This document shows, piece after piece, positions 25,921 through 34,981 of a DNA stretch of 45,290 nt. Source of the DNA: Gemmatimonadaceae bacterium (lineage in GTDB: Bacteria > Gemmatimonadota > Gemmatimonadetes > Gemmatimonadales > Gemmatimonadaceae); assembly GCA_025929535.1 (NCBI GenBank), contig JAICLZ010000033.1, forward strand, positions 1 through 45,290, read 5' to 3'. Below the pieces are notes generated by a model, which saw only the letters and a list, made by a program, of their open reading frames with translations, made no database searches and was not told the DNA's origin. Position 1 is the stretch's first letter. Each line of letters starts with the position of its first letter. The translations under genes and the position numbers were made by a program.

Positions 25921-27702
25921 TCACATGCGCTCGGGAGCCGCGATGCCGAGCACGGCCAGCCCGTTGCGCAGGACGATGCGGCTCGCATGGGCGAGAAAGA
26001 GCCGCGAATGCAGGATGGCCGGCGGCTGATCGAGCACATGATGCTTGTGATACCACGTGTGCACCAGCTGCGCCGTGTCGAGCAGGTAGCTCGCGATGCG
26101 ATGCGGCTCGAGCGCCTCGGCGGCGCCGGCCAGGAGCGCCGGAAAGTCGAGGAGCGCCTTCACGAGCTCGCGCTCCTCGGGCTCGACGAGCGCATCGAAG
26201 TCGACGTTGCTCGCGTCGAGCGAAGCCGGATCAATGCCGCCCACGCGAAAGATGCCGCACAGCCGCGCGTGCGCCATCTGGATGTAGTACACGGGATTCT
26301 CCTCGGACTGCGCGCGGGCGAGGTCGATGTCGAAGACGAGCTCCGATTCCGCCTTGCGCATCGAGAAGAAGTAGCGCACGGCGTCGCGCCCCACCTCGGA
26401 GATGAGCTCCTCGAGGGTGACGATCGAGCCCGAGCGCTTGGAGAACTTCACCTCCTCGCCGCCCTTCATCAGCTTGACGAGATTGTGCAGCACCCATTCC
26501 GGATATCCCTTCGGAATGCCCACCTCGAGCGCCTGCAGCCCCGCGCGCACGCGGGCGGTGGTACCGTGATGATCGGTGCCCTGCACGTTGATCGCGCGCG
26601 TGAAGCCGCGCCCCCACTTGCTCACGTGGTACGCGACGTCGGGAAGAAAATAGGTGTACGTCCCATCGCGCTTCCGCATCACGCGGTTCTTGTCGTCGCC
26701 GAACTCCTCCGTGCGCAGCCAGAGCGCGCCATCCTCCTCGTACGTGTGGCCGCTCGCCACGAGCGCGCGCACGGTCGCGTCGACGGCGCTCTCGCTGGCA
26801 TCGCCACCGAGCACGGGCGCGATCGCGCGCGCGGACCCGGGCGCGTAGAGGCTCGACTCCAGAAAGTACGTGTCGAAGACGAGGCCGAATGCCTTGAGAT
26901 CGCGATCCTGCGTCTTGCGCAGCTCGTCCACCGCCACGCGCACGAAGTCGGGATGCGTGCGCACGAACTCGAGAATCGCCGGCGCGAGCGCGATCGGATC
27001 GTTCTGGAACGAGCCGAGCAGCTCGGGCGGCATCTCGCGCTCGAGCAGCTCCTGCGCGTTGCGCGCGCCACGATCGGCGATGTACGCACGCGCGACGTCG
27101 AGCACGTACTCGCCCTGATACCAGCCCTCGGGAAACTCCAGCGGATGCCCCGCGAGCTCGCGCAGCCGCACCACCACGGATGCCGCGAGATTCTGGATCT
27201 GCACCCCGGCATCGTTGTAGTAGTACTCGCGCGAGACCGACCATTCGGCCCACTCGAGCAGCGCACTGATCGCGTCACCGAGAACGGCCTGGCGCCCATG
27301 CCCGACGTGCAGCGGACCGGTCGGATTCGCCGACACGAACTCGACGACCACGCGCTCTCCTGCACCACTCTGGTTGCGCCCGTAGGCATCGCCCTGCGCG
27401 ACGATCGTGGTCAGGCCGCGCGCGTTCGCGCCCACGGCAAGGTAGAAGTTGATGAACCCCGGACCTGCGATGTCGACCTTGCTCACGCCGGCCGCGTCGA
27501 GATCGAGCCGGTCGACCAGCTTCTGCGCGAGCGCGCGCGGCTTCTCGCCGAGCGGCTTCGCAAGCATCATGGCGAGATTGGTGCTCCAGTCTCCATTCGC
27601 TGGATCGCGCGGGCGCTCCAGCACCGGTGCGATCGTGGCGGGCGCACCGAGCTCACGCGCGGCATCGAGCAACGCCGCACGAATGAGATCCGCGGGCATC
27701 AT
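25921..27702 (-). CDS. argS: Arginyl-tRNA synthetase
   Basis: A 593-residue class I synthetase that charges tRNA-Arg. The N-terminal additional domain is followed by the HIGH motif as HVGHG (132-136, within NPTGPLHVGHGRQAVLGDAI). The KMSKS-like loop reads KFSKRSGS. QGTDHHGTTARVRAGLQAL lies in the catalytic core. The DALR-type anticodon domain ends with HHVLDQPPAILHSRLFLAHA followed by LRNGLAVLGIAAPERM. The ATG at 27702 overlaps the upstream zinc-ribbon stop as ATGA; a second ATG follows at once. Confidence 0.97.
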   Translation of the reverse strand: MMPADLIRAALLDAARELGAPATIAPVLERPRDPANGDWSTNLAMMLAKPLGEKPRALAQKLVDRLDLDAAGVSKVDIAGPGFINFYLAVGANARGLTTIVAQGDAYGRNQSGAGERVVVEFVSANPTGPLHVGHGRQAVLGDAISALLEWAEWSVSREYYYNDAGVQIQNLAASVVVRLRELAGHPLEFPEGWYQGEYVLDVARAYIADRGARNAQELLEREMPPELLGSFQNDPIALAPAILEFVRTHPDFVRVAVDELRKTQDRDLKAFGLVFDTYFLESSLYAPGSARAIAPVLGGDASESAVDATVRALVASGHTYEEDGALWLRTEEFGDDKNRVMRKRDGTYTYFLPDVAYHVSKWGRGFTRAINVQGTDHHGTTARVRAGLQALEVGIPKGYPEWVLHNLVKLMKGGEEVKFSKRSGSIVTLEELISEVGRDAVRYFFSMRKAESELVFDIDLARAQSEENPVYYIQMAHARLCGIFRVGGIDPASLDASNVDFDALVEPEERELVKALLDFPALLAGAAEALEPHRIASYLLDTAQLVHTWYHKHHVLDQPPAILHSRLFLAHASRIVLRNGLAVLGIAAPERM

Positions 27703-28163
27703 TCGGAGGAGCTACTGCTCTTGGGCGCGCTCGGTTTCGGCTCGGCCGGCTTCGCGGCGGCGGGTTTCGAGTCGGCCGCCTTGCCGCTCGACTCGGATTT
27801 CGAGGATGTCGCATCCGATGACTTTCCCTCGGCCGCCTTCGACTCGCCGGCAGATTTAGAGTCGCCAGCGGAGCTCGAATCGCCTCCGCTGCCGGTGCTG
27901 TCGGACGAGCCCGATGATCCGCCCCCGCCGTCTCCATTCGATGCCGACTTCCGCGCCGCGATCTGATCCTTCTTGCCGTCTTTCCCGTAATCCGTGATGT
28001 AGAAGCCGCTCCCCTTGAACATGAGGCCGGCACCCGCGGAGATCTTGCGCACGGCCATCGCTCCGCAGATCGGACACGGCAGCTCGGACTCGCCGCTGCT
28101 GATCGTTCGGAAGAACTTTTCGAAGTCGTGCCCGTTGGGGCACGTGAACTCGTAAGTTGGCAT
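27699..28163 (-). CDS. FmdB-family zinc-ribbon protein with a low-complexity tail
   Basis: A 154-residue protein whose first 60 residues match the small FmdB regulatory zinc ribbons: MPTYEFTCPNGHDFEKFFR, then CPICGAMAVRKISAG and LMFKGSGFYITDYGKD. Probable zinc ligands are C8, H12, C30 and C33; the first knuckle is C-x3-H where most members have C-x2-C. From about residue 75 the protein is a disordered stretch of Ser, Gly, Lys, Ala, Glu and Pro. The family is poorly understood. It leads the argS transcription unit, and its promoter sits so close that the message is probably leaderless. Confidence 0.88.
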   Translation of the reverse strand: MPTYEFTCPNGHDFEKFFRTISSGESELPCPICGAMAVRKISAGAGLMFKGSGFYITDYGKDGKKDQIAARKSASNGDGGGGSSGSSDSTGSGGDSSSAGDSKSAGESKAAEGKSSDATSSKSESSGKAADSKPAAAKPAEPKPSAPKSSSSSE

Positions 28164-28171
28164 CGCTGAGA

Positions 28172-28200
28172 AAGTTATGCTGGTCAGCGGAAGTGGACAA
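28172..28200 (-). promoter_or_regulatory. Promoter of the fmdB-argS unit, probably leaderless
   Basis: On the minus strand TTGTCC (28195-28200) and TAACTT (28172-28177) are 17 bases apart. Only 8 bases separate the -10 box from the ATG at 28163, and no Shine-Dalgarno sequence fits in them. The string TAACTTTC also precedes recO. Confidence 0.5.
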
Positions 28201-28232
28201 TGAGGTGCGCCGCGCGTGCGCGCGCAGCCGCG

Positions 28233-29828
<1,596 letters not shown>

Positions 29829-29831
<3 letters not shown>

Positions 29832-29870
29832 CAGCGGCTGCGCATCAGCGGCTGCGCATCAGCGGCTGCG
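29829..29870 (-). repeat. Three perfect 14-bp tandem repeats forming overlapping mini-ORFs
   Basis: The unit CATCAGCGGCTGCG (plus strand) occurs at 29829-29842, 29843-29856 and 29857-29870. On the minus strand each unit ends in ATG. The fbp stop (TGA, 29873-29875) overlaps an ATG at 29876 that encodes M-T-R-S-R then TGA. That TGA overlaps the next ATG (M-R-S-R-TGA), which overlaps another identical four-codon ORF, whose TGA overlaps the mutase ATG at 29831. All junctions are TGATG, the usual geometry for ribosome re-initiation. Confidence 0.9.
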
Positions 29871-29872
29871 CG

Positions 29873-30901
29873 TCATCCCCCGACGCCAGCGGGAACGCCG
29901 CTCAGCAGCTCGACCGCGAGACCGACCTCGCGCTTGCTGCCGATGTAGAGCGGCGTGCGCTGATGCAGCTCCGTGGGCTGCGCATCCATGACGCGATGCG
30001 CGCCGTCGTACGCGGCGCCGCCCGCCTGTTCCACCACGAACGCGAGCGGATTCGCCTCGTAGAGCAGCCGGAGCTTTCCGTGGGTGCGCTTCGTGTTGGC
30101 CGGATACGCGAAGACGCCGCCGCCGAGAAGGTTGCGATGAAAATCGGCGACGAGGCTTCCCACGTAGCGGACGCTGAGCGCCTTGTGATTTCCCTCGAGC
30201 CCGCGATAGCGGCGCATGAGCGACTTGACCGGCTCCTCCCACAGCTGCTCGTACGAGTCGTTCACCGAGAGGTAGCGGCCGACTTCGGGGATGCGGATGT
30301 TGGGATGGGAGAGAAGAAATTCGCCAATGGATGGATCGAGCGTGAAGCCGTGCGAGCCCTGTCCCGTGGTGTACACGAGCATCGTGCTCGAACCGTAGAT
30401 CACATATCCGGCGGCCACCTGCTGGCGCCCGGGCTGGAGCAGATCGGACATCTCGCCGCGCATGCCCGATGATGTCTTGCGGAGCACGGAGAAGATCGTG
30501 CCCACGGGAACGTTGACATCGATGTTGGATGAGCCATCGAGCGGATCGAAGAGGAGCACGTACTTTCCGCACTTGAAGCCATCGGGGATCGGAATGATGT
30601 CCGGCTCCTCCTCCGAGGCCATCGCGCAGAGGCGGCCGCCGTGGTCCATCGCCTTGATGATGATCTCGTTCGACAGCACGTCGAGCTTGGCCTGCACCTC
30701 GCCCTGCACGTTCTGCGACTCGTTGGAGCCCAGAATGTCTGCGAGGCCGGCGCTTCGAACCTTGTTCGCGATCATCTTCGCCGCGAGTGCGACGTCGTAC
30801 AGGATGCCGGAGAGCTCGCCGGTGGCCTCGGGGTAGAGGCGCTCCTGCTCGATGATGTAGCGATCGATCGTGACGACGGACGTAGGCGTATGTTGAACCA
30901 C
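29873..30901 (-). CDS. fbp: Fructose-1,6-bisphosphatase, class I
   Basis: A 342-residue class I enzyme that removes the 1-phosphate from fructose 1,6-bisphosphate in gluconeogenesis. The metal site is FDPLDGSSNIDVNVPVGTIF. Other landmarks are NVQGEVQAKLDVLSNEII, the YRGLEGNHKALSVRYVGSLV region, and GGGVFAYPANTKRTHGKLRL near the substrate site. It starts at GTG 30901 with GAGG seven bases upstream. The stop codon overlaps the first mini-ORF of the ladder leading to the mutase gene. Confidence 0.96.
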   Translation of the reverse strand: MVQHTPTSVVTIDRYIIEQERLYPEATGELSGILYDVALAAKMIANKVRSAGLADILGSNESQNVQGEVQAKLDVLSNEIIIKAMDHGGRLCAMASEEEPDIIPIPDGFKCGKYVLLFDPLDGSSNIDVNVPVGTIFSVLRKTSSGMRGEMSDLLQPGRQQVAAGYVIYGSSTMLVYTTGQGSHGFTLDPSIGEFLLSHPNIRIPEVGRYLSVNDSYEQLWEEPVKSLMRRYRGLEGNHKALSVRYVGSLVADFHRNLLGGGVFAYPANTKRTHGKLRLLYEANPLAFVVEQAGGAAYDGAHRVMDAQPTELHQRTPLYIGSKREVGLAVELLSGVPAGVGG

Positions 30902-30992
30902 GGGTTACCTCGTGTCGGGAGCGGCCGCACGGCCGCAGCAGGTGCAAAGTGGCGCCTGCACGTTCCTTCCTGCAAGTGGCAAACCGTTCCAT

Positions 30993-33236
30993 TCACGGCT
31001 CCGTTCGGGGCGCGGCGACCCAGCGATCGCCGCCTTCCTCGATCTCGAGCGTGTGGCCGTCGGTGCGGCACACGATGGAGCCTTCGAGATCCGTGCGCAT
31101 GACCGCCGCGCCCGCGGCGGCGAGCGAGCGCAGAACAGTTGCGCTCGGATGTCCGTACATGTTCCCCGCACCCACCGAGATGAGCGCCACTCGCGGCCGA
31201 ACCAGCGCCAGAAAGGGCTCGGTGCTGCTCGTGTTGCTCCCGTGGTGCCCGACCTTGAGCACGTCGGCGCGCAAGTCATCGCCGTAGGCGTTCACGAGCC
31301 GCTCCTCCTCTCCCTTCTCCGCATCTCCCATCAGAAGCATCCGTACGCGGCCATACTCGGCCCGCACGACCACACTGCCGGCGTTCGGATCCTTCAGCCC
31401 AACCATCCATGCGGAATCCGGCGCGAGCACGTGCAGCCGCACACCGTCGACCACGAGCGAGTCGCCGGGATGCACGCGCTTCCACATCACGTGCTGGTCG
31501 CGCGCGGCGAGGAGCGACGCGCGGTAGGGGGGACTGGTGCCCGCGTACGCGCCGTCCCAGTACGCCACGGGATGCAGCCCCGCGATCACGCTCGCGCCGC
31601 CACCGACGTGGTCCGCGTGCGGATGCGAGAGCACGAAGAGGAGCACATCTCCACCGAGACGGCGCAGATACGGGATCACGGTGGAGCGCCCCGCGTCGCC
31701 GCCGGTCCAGTCGCGTCCCGCGTCGAACAGCAGCCAGCGGCCGGCCGGCGTGCGGAGCGCGATCGCGTCGCCCTGCCCCACGTCGATCATGTGGAGCTCC
31801 AGCGCGCCCTGTTGCACGGGCCACAGCGGCCGCCACGCCGCGATGGTGAGCGCACCCGCCGCCACGACCAGTGCGCGCCCGGGCGCCCTGCTCACGCACG
31901 CCGTGAGCATCGCGATGCTCGCCGCGCCCGCGAGCACCGCCGTCGCGAGCGTGGGCGCAACGGTGAGCGCGGCGTAGGGCACACTCGCGCCAACCGTGGC
32001 GATCGCATCGAGTGCGCGCAGCAGCGGATGGCAGGCATCCGCGAGCAGCATGCCAAGCGCGCGGAACGGCGATACCGCGACCGTGAGGAAGAGTGCCGGC
32101 TGCAGTATCGCGACCACCGGAGTCGCGAGAATGTTCGTGATCGGCGCGACGAGGCTGATGCGCCCGAAGGTCCAGGCGACCAGTGGTGCGCTCGCCATGC
32201 ACGCGACGCACGATGAGAGCAGCGTGCGCGCGAGCGAGCCGCGCAGTCCCGTGTAGGTGGCGGTCATGCACCGCTTTGCGAGCGCGCCGCTCGCGACGAG
32301 CGCGGCCATGCCGAGCACGCTGAGCTGATAACCCAGATCGAGCACGGTCGCCGGAATCACGAGCGGGGCCGCGGCTCCCAGCGCGAGCGCCGCCCACGGC
32401 GATGTCGGCCGCTGGATGAGCCGGCAGATCGCGCGCACGCCGAGCATGACGCCGGATCGCACCGCGGGCGCGGGGAGCCCGATCACCGCGATGTAGGCGG
32501 CGGTGATCGCGAGCGTCGCGATGCTCGCCATCGCCGGCCGCAGGCGCGCCATGCGGCAGATGAGCTCCACCGCCATCGCGATGATCGCGACGTGCAGTCC
32601 GGAGATGGAGAGCATGTGCACGATCCCCGATACGGCGAAGCGATCGCGCACGGCGGGATCGATGGCGCGCTCGTCGGCGATGAGGAGCGCGCGAACCAGC
32701 GGAGCGTCGCCCCGAAAGAGCGTGTCGATGCGCGCGCCGATCGCCGCGCGCGCCACGAGCAGCGGATCGCGCGCGCCGTCCGGCGAGATGCGCGCGTGGG
32801 CGAGCTTGAGCCCGCGCGCGGTGACGAACACCGTGCCCGCAATCGAAACGCGGTCGCCCGCCGCCGCGCGCCCCCGCTCGACGGACATCGAGGCAGGCAT
32901 CGCGCACCCGGGCCAGCGCACCCGCGCGCGCACGTACGCGCCCGGGGCCGCCGCATCCTCGAGCTGTGCGCTCCACTGCGCGCGGCGGGGCGCGGCCGCG
33001 CGGCACCGCGCGTCGTGCGCCGCGCTCCAGAGCGCCATGCACGCGCCCGCGGTGAAAAGCGCGGCCATGGCGGCGTGCGCGCCGTTGCGCCTGAGCACGG
33101 CGATCGCCGCGCAGCCGACGCCGAGCGGAATGGCGGCGGCGGGCGCGCCGAGAAAGCCGGCGACGAGCCCGGAGGCGTAAGCGAGAACGGCGATCGCGAT
33201 GAGGGGCATCGCCCATGATCGCGATCGCACGCGCAC
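30993..33236 (-). CDS. comEC: ComEC/Rec2 DNA-uptake channel protein
   Basis: A 747-residue inner-membrane protein that moves single-stranded DNA into the cell during natural transformation. The N-terminus has two hydrophobic segments and an OB-like DUF4131 region (residues about 50-180). The competence domain follows, with the hallmark SGIVHMLSISGLHVAIIAMA and several membrane helices. The C-terminal third is a metallo-beta-lactamase domain with HMIDVGQGDAIALRTPAGR, FVLSHPHADHVGGGASVIAG and KVGHHGSNTSSTEPFLALVR, so the nuclease-like metal ligands are retained. The GTG start is at 33236. comFB lies just upstream across a repeat array. Confidence 0.95.
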   Translation of the reverse strand: MRVRSRSWAMPLIAIAVLAYASGLVAGFLGAPAAAIPLGVGCAAIAVLRRNGAHAAMAALFTAGACMALWSAAHDARCRAAAPRRAQWSAQLEDAAAPGAYVRARVRWPGCAMPASMSVERGRAAAGDRVSIAGTVFVTARGLKLAHARISPDGARDPLLVARAAIGARIDTLFRGDAPLVRALLIADERAIDPAVRDRFAVSGIVHMLSISGLHVAIIAMAVELICRMARLRPAMASIATLAITAAYIAVIGLPAPAVRSGVMLGVRAICRLIQRPTSPWAALALGAAAPLVIPATVLDLGYQLSVLGMAALVASGALAKRCMTATYTGLRGSLARTLLSSCVACMASAPLVAWTFGRISLVAPITNILATPVVAILQPALFLTVAVSPFRALGMLLADACHPLLRALDAIATVGASVPYAALTVAPTLATAVLAGAASIAMLTACVSRAPGRALVVAAGALTIAAWRPLWPVQQGALELHMIDVGQGDAIALRTPAGRWLLFDAGRDWTGGDAGRSTVIPYLRRLGGDVLLFVLSHPHADHVGGGASVIAGLHPVAYWDGAYAGTSPPYRASLLAARDQHVMWKRVHPGDSLVVDGVRLHVLAPDSAWMVGLKDPNAGSVVVRAEYGRVRMLLMGDAEKGEEERLVNAYGDDLRADVLKVGHHGSNTSSTEPFLALVRPRVALISVGAGNMYGHPSATVLRSLAAAGAAVMRTDLEGSIVCRTDGHTLEIEEGGDRWVAAPRTEP

Positions 33237-33274
33237 CGCGCCGCACCCGAGCGACGCGGCCGCAGGCGCACCAA

Positions 33275-33318
33275 TGCGGAATTAGTGCGGAACTATTGCG
33301 GAACTACTGCGGGGCTAC
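33275..33318. repeat. Four 11-bp tandem repeats between comFB and comEC
   Basis: Four contiguous units: TGCGGAATTAG (33275-33285), TGCGGAACTAT (33286-33296), TGCGGAACTAC (33297-33307) and TGCGGGGCTAC (33308-33318). TGCGG starts every unit and TA recurs at positions 9-10. The period is one helical turn, so a protein binding each copy would sit on the same face of the DNA. The last unit overlaps the comFB stop codon (33315-33317). The array lies about 40 bp upstream of the comEC start. Confidence 0.85.
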
Positions 33319-33587
33319 CGCAGCGGCGAGTGGCGCGGGTTGGCAGCCACGCGCTGAATTGCATCCAGCACGATCACGGCGAGCTGCGCGCGAGTCTGGT
33401 CCTTCTGCAGATCGAGCGCGATCAGCGCCATGCCCGTATCGGTGCCGCCGCTGTACCGCGGTCGCGTCTTGTTCAGCACGTACGCGAGTGCGTCTTCCTT
33501 GCAGCTCGCGCAGGCACACATCGCCGGCATCTTGGCGAGGAGATCGTCGTAGATCCCGATGACGGTGTCCTCGAGGAGGTTCTTCAT
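33315..33587 (-). CDS. comFB: Late competence development ComFB-family protein
   Basis: A 90-residue protein of the ComFB family: MKNLLEDTVIGIYDDLLAKM, then the cysteine-rich CACASCKEDALAYVLNKTRP, RYSGGTDTG, and a C-terminal helix with VIVLDAIQRVAANPR. Cysteines C24, C26 and C29 are the likely zinc ligands. In Bacillus comFB is part of the comF operon; in cyanobacteria a ComFB protein binds cyclic di-nucleotides and controls natural competence. Here it neighbours comEC, which supports a competence link. ATG 33587 overlaps the miaB stop as ATGA. Confidence 0.88.
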   Translation of the reverse strand: MKNLLEDTVIGIYDDLLAKMPAMCACASCKEDALAYVLNKTRPRYSGGTDTGMALIALDLQKDQTRAQLAVIVLDAIQRVAANPRHSPLR

Positions 33588-34924
33588 CCGGCCAGCGGAA
33601 GTGCCGCGCGCGCGGGAACCACCGCACCGGTGAACGTCGAGCCCGTGGTGCCGGTGAGCTCGACCATCAGGTAGCGGCCGATCAGCGACTCGTCGCCCGG
33701 AATGAGCACCGTGCGATGATGCCGCGTGCGTGCCTGGAGCAGCGTGCCGCGTCGTGAGAGCTTCTCGACGAGCACTTCGTGACGCGTGCCGAGCATGCCG
33801 AGGTTGATCGCGCGAGTGCCCGCGCGCACGGTGGCGATGAGGCGCGCGAGGCGCTCGCTCGCGACCTCGTCGGCGATGGTCCAGGACTCGGGCAGGCGGG
33901 TGGCGGGCGTGCCCTCGCGCGCCGAGAACTTGAATGTGTACGCGTCGTCGAAGCCGATCTCGCTCACCATCTCGAGCGTCTCCGCGAACTCCTCCTCGGT
34001 CTCGCCCGGGAAGCCCACGATGATATCGGTGGTGAGCGCGAGCCCCGGAATCGCCGCACGCAGGCGAGCCACGCACTCGCAATATTCGTCGCGTGTGTAG
34101 CGGCGCAGCATGCGCTTGAGCGTGGCCGATGAGCCCGACTGCATGGGCAGATGCACGTGCTCGCACACGGCGCCGGTGGTGGCCATCGCCTCGATCACGC
34201 GGTTCGAGAAGTCGTTCGGATGCGGGCTCGTGAAGCGCAGCCGGCGTACGCCCGGAACCGATCCCACCGCGCGCAGCAGCTCCGCGAAGTCGTGCGTGCC
34301 GTCGTTGTACGAGTTCACCGTCTGCCCGAGCAGTGTGATCTCCGTGATCCCGCTCGCCACGGTCTCGCGCGCCTCGCGCACGACATCCGCCAGCGCGCGG
34401 CTGCGCTCAGGACCGCGCGTAGTGGGCACGATGCAGTAGGTGCATCGGTAGTCGCAGCCCCGCTGGACCGGAATCCACGCGGTCACGCCGTCGAGCCGGC
34501 GCGCACGGAAATCCTCGTAGTGCTCCTCGAGATCGAAATCCACCCTGGCCACGCGCTCGCCGTTGCGCGCGCTCTCGATGAGCGACGGCAGCGCGCGATA
34601 GCCATCGGGGCCGATCACGAGGTCGACGTGCTTCGCGCGCTCGAGCAGACGCGGCCCGAGCCGCTGCGCCATGCAGCCGGTCACGCCGAGCACGGTGCTC
34701 GCCTTCATGTGGCGCTTGAGCTCACCGATCCGCCCCAGCACCCGCTGCTCGGCGTGATCGCGAATCGCGCACGTGTTGACGAGGATGACGTCCGCGCCCT
34801 CCGGCCCGCTCACCTCTCGATAGCCGTATTCCGCGAGGCGGCCGAGCATCAACTCGGAGTCGCTCGCGTTCATCTGGCAACCGTACGTCTCGATGTAGAC
34901 GGTAGGGGACGACTCGCTCGTCAT
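33584..34924 (-). CDS. miaB: tRNA-2-methylthio-N6-dimethylallyladenosine synthase MiaB
   Basis: A 446-residue radical-SAM methylthiotransferase acting on A37 of tRNAs that read UNN codons. The N-terminal cluster-binding cysteines are C16 (ETYGCQMN), C52 (VNTCAIR) and C84 (VTGCMAQR). The radical-SAM triad is C157, C161 and C164 in GCDYRCTYC. Further motifs are LLGQTVNSYNDGTHDF and HVHLPMQSGSSATLKRMLRR, which favour MiaB over RimO or MtaB. A TRAM RNA-binding domain ends the protein. The start is ATG 34924. Confidence 0.96.
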   Translation of the reverse strand: MTSESSPTVYIETYGCQMNASDSELMLGRLAEYGYREVSGPEGADVILVNTCAIRDHAEQRVLGRIGELKRHMKASTVLGVTGCMAQRLGPRLLERAKHVDLVIGPDGYRALPSLIESARNGERVARVDFDLEEHYEDFRARRLDGVTAWIPVQRGCDYRCTYCIVPTTRGPERSRALADVVREARETVASGITEITLLGQTVNSYNDGTHDFAELLRAVGSVPGVRRLRFTSPHPNDFSNRVIEAMATTGAVCEHVHLPMQSGSSATLKRMLRRYTRDEYCECVARLRAAIPGLALTTDIIVGFPGETEEEFAETLEMVSEIGFDDAYTFKFSAREGTPATRLPESWTIADEVASERLARLIATVRAGTRAINLGMLGTRHEVLVEKLSRRGTLLQARTRHHRTVLIPGDESLIGRYLMVELTGTTGSTFTGAVVPARAALPLAG

Positions 34925-34950
34925 GAGGCTCTGCGTGGGGGCAAGCCCGA

Positions 34951-34981
34951 AAGCTAACTACGCACCGCGCGCCGCCGCCAA
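34951..34981 (-). promoter_or_regulatory. Possible miaB promoter
   Basis: TTGGCG (34976-34981, inside the end of the hybrid kinase gene) and TAGCTT (34951-34956) are 19 bases apart on the minus strand. The -10-like TAGCTT is identical to those proposed for mazG and asnS. The spacer is long, so this is weak. Confidence 0.3.
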
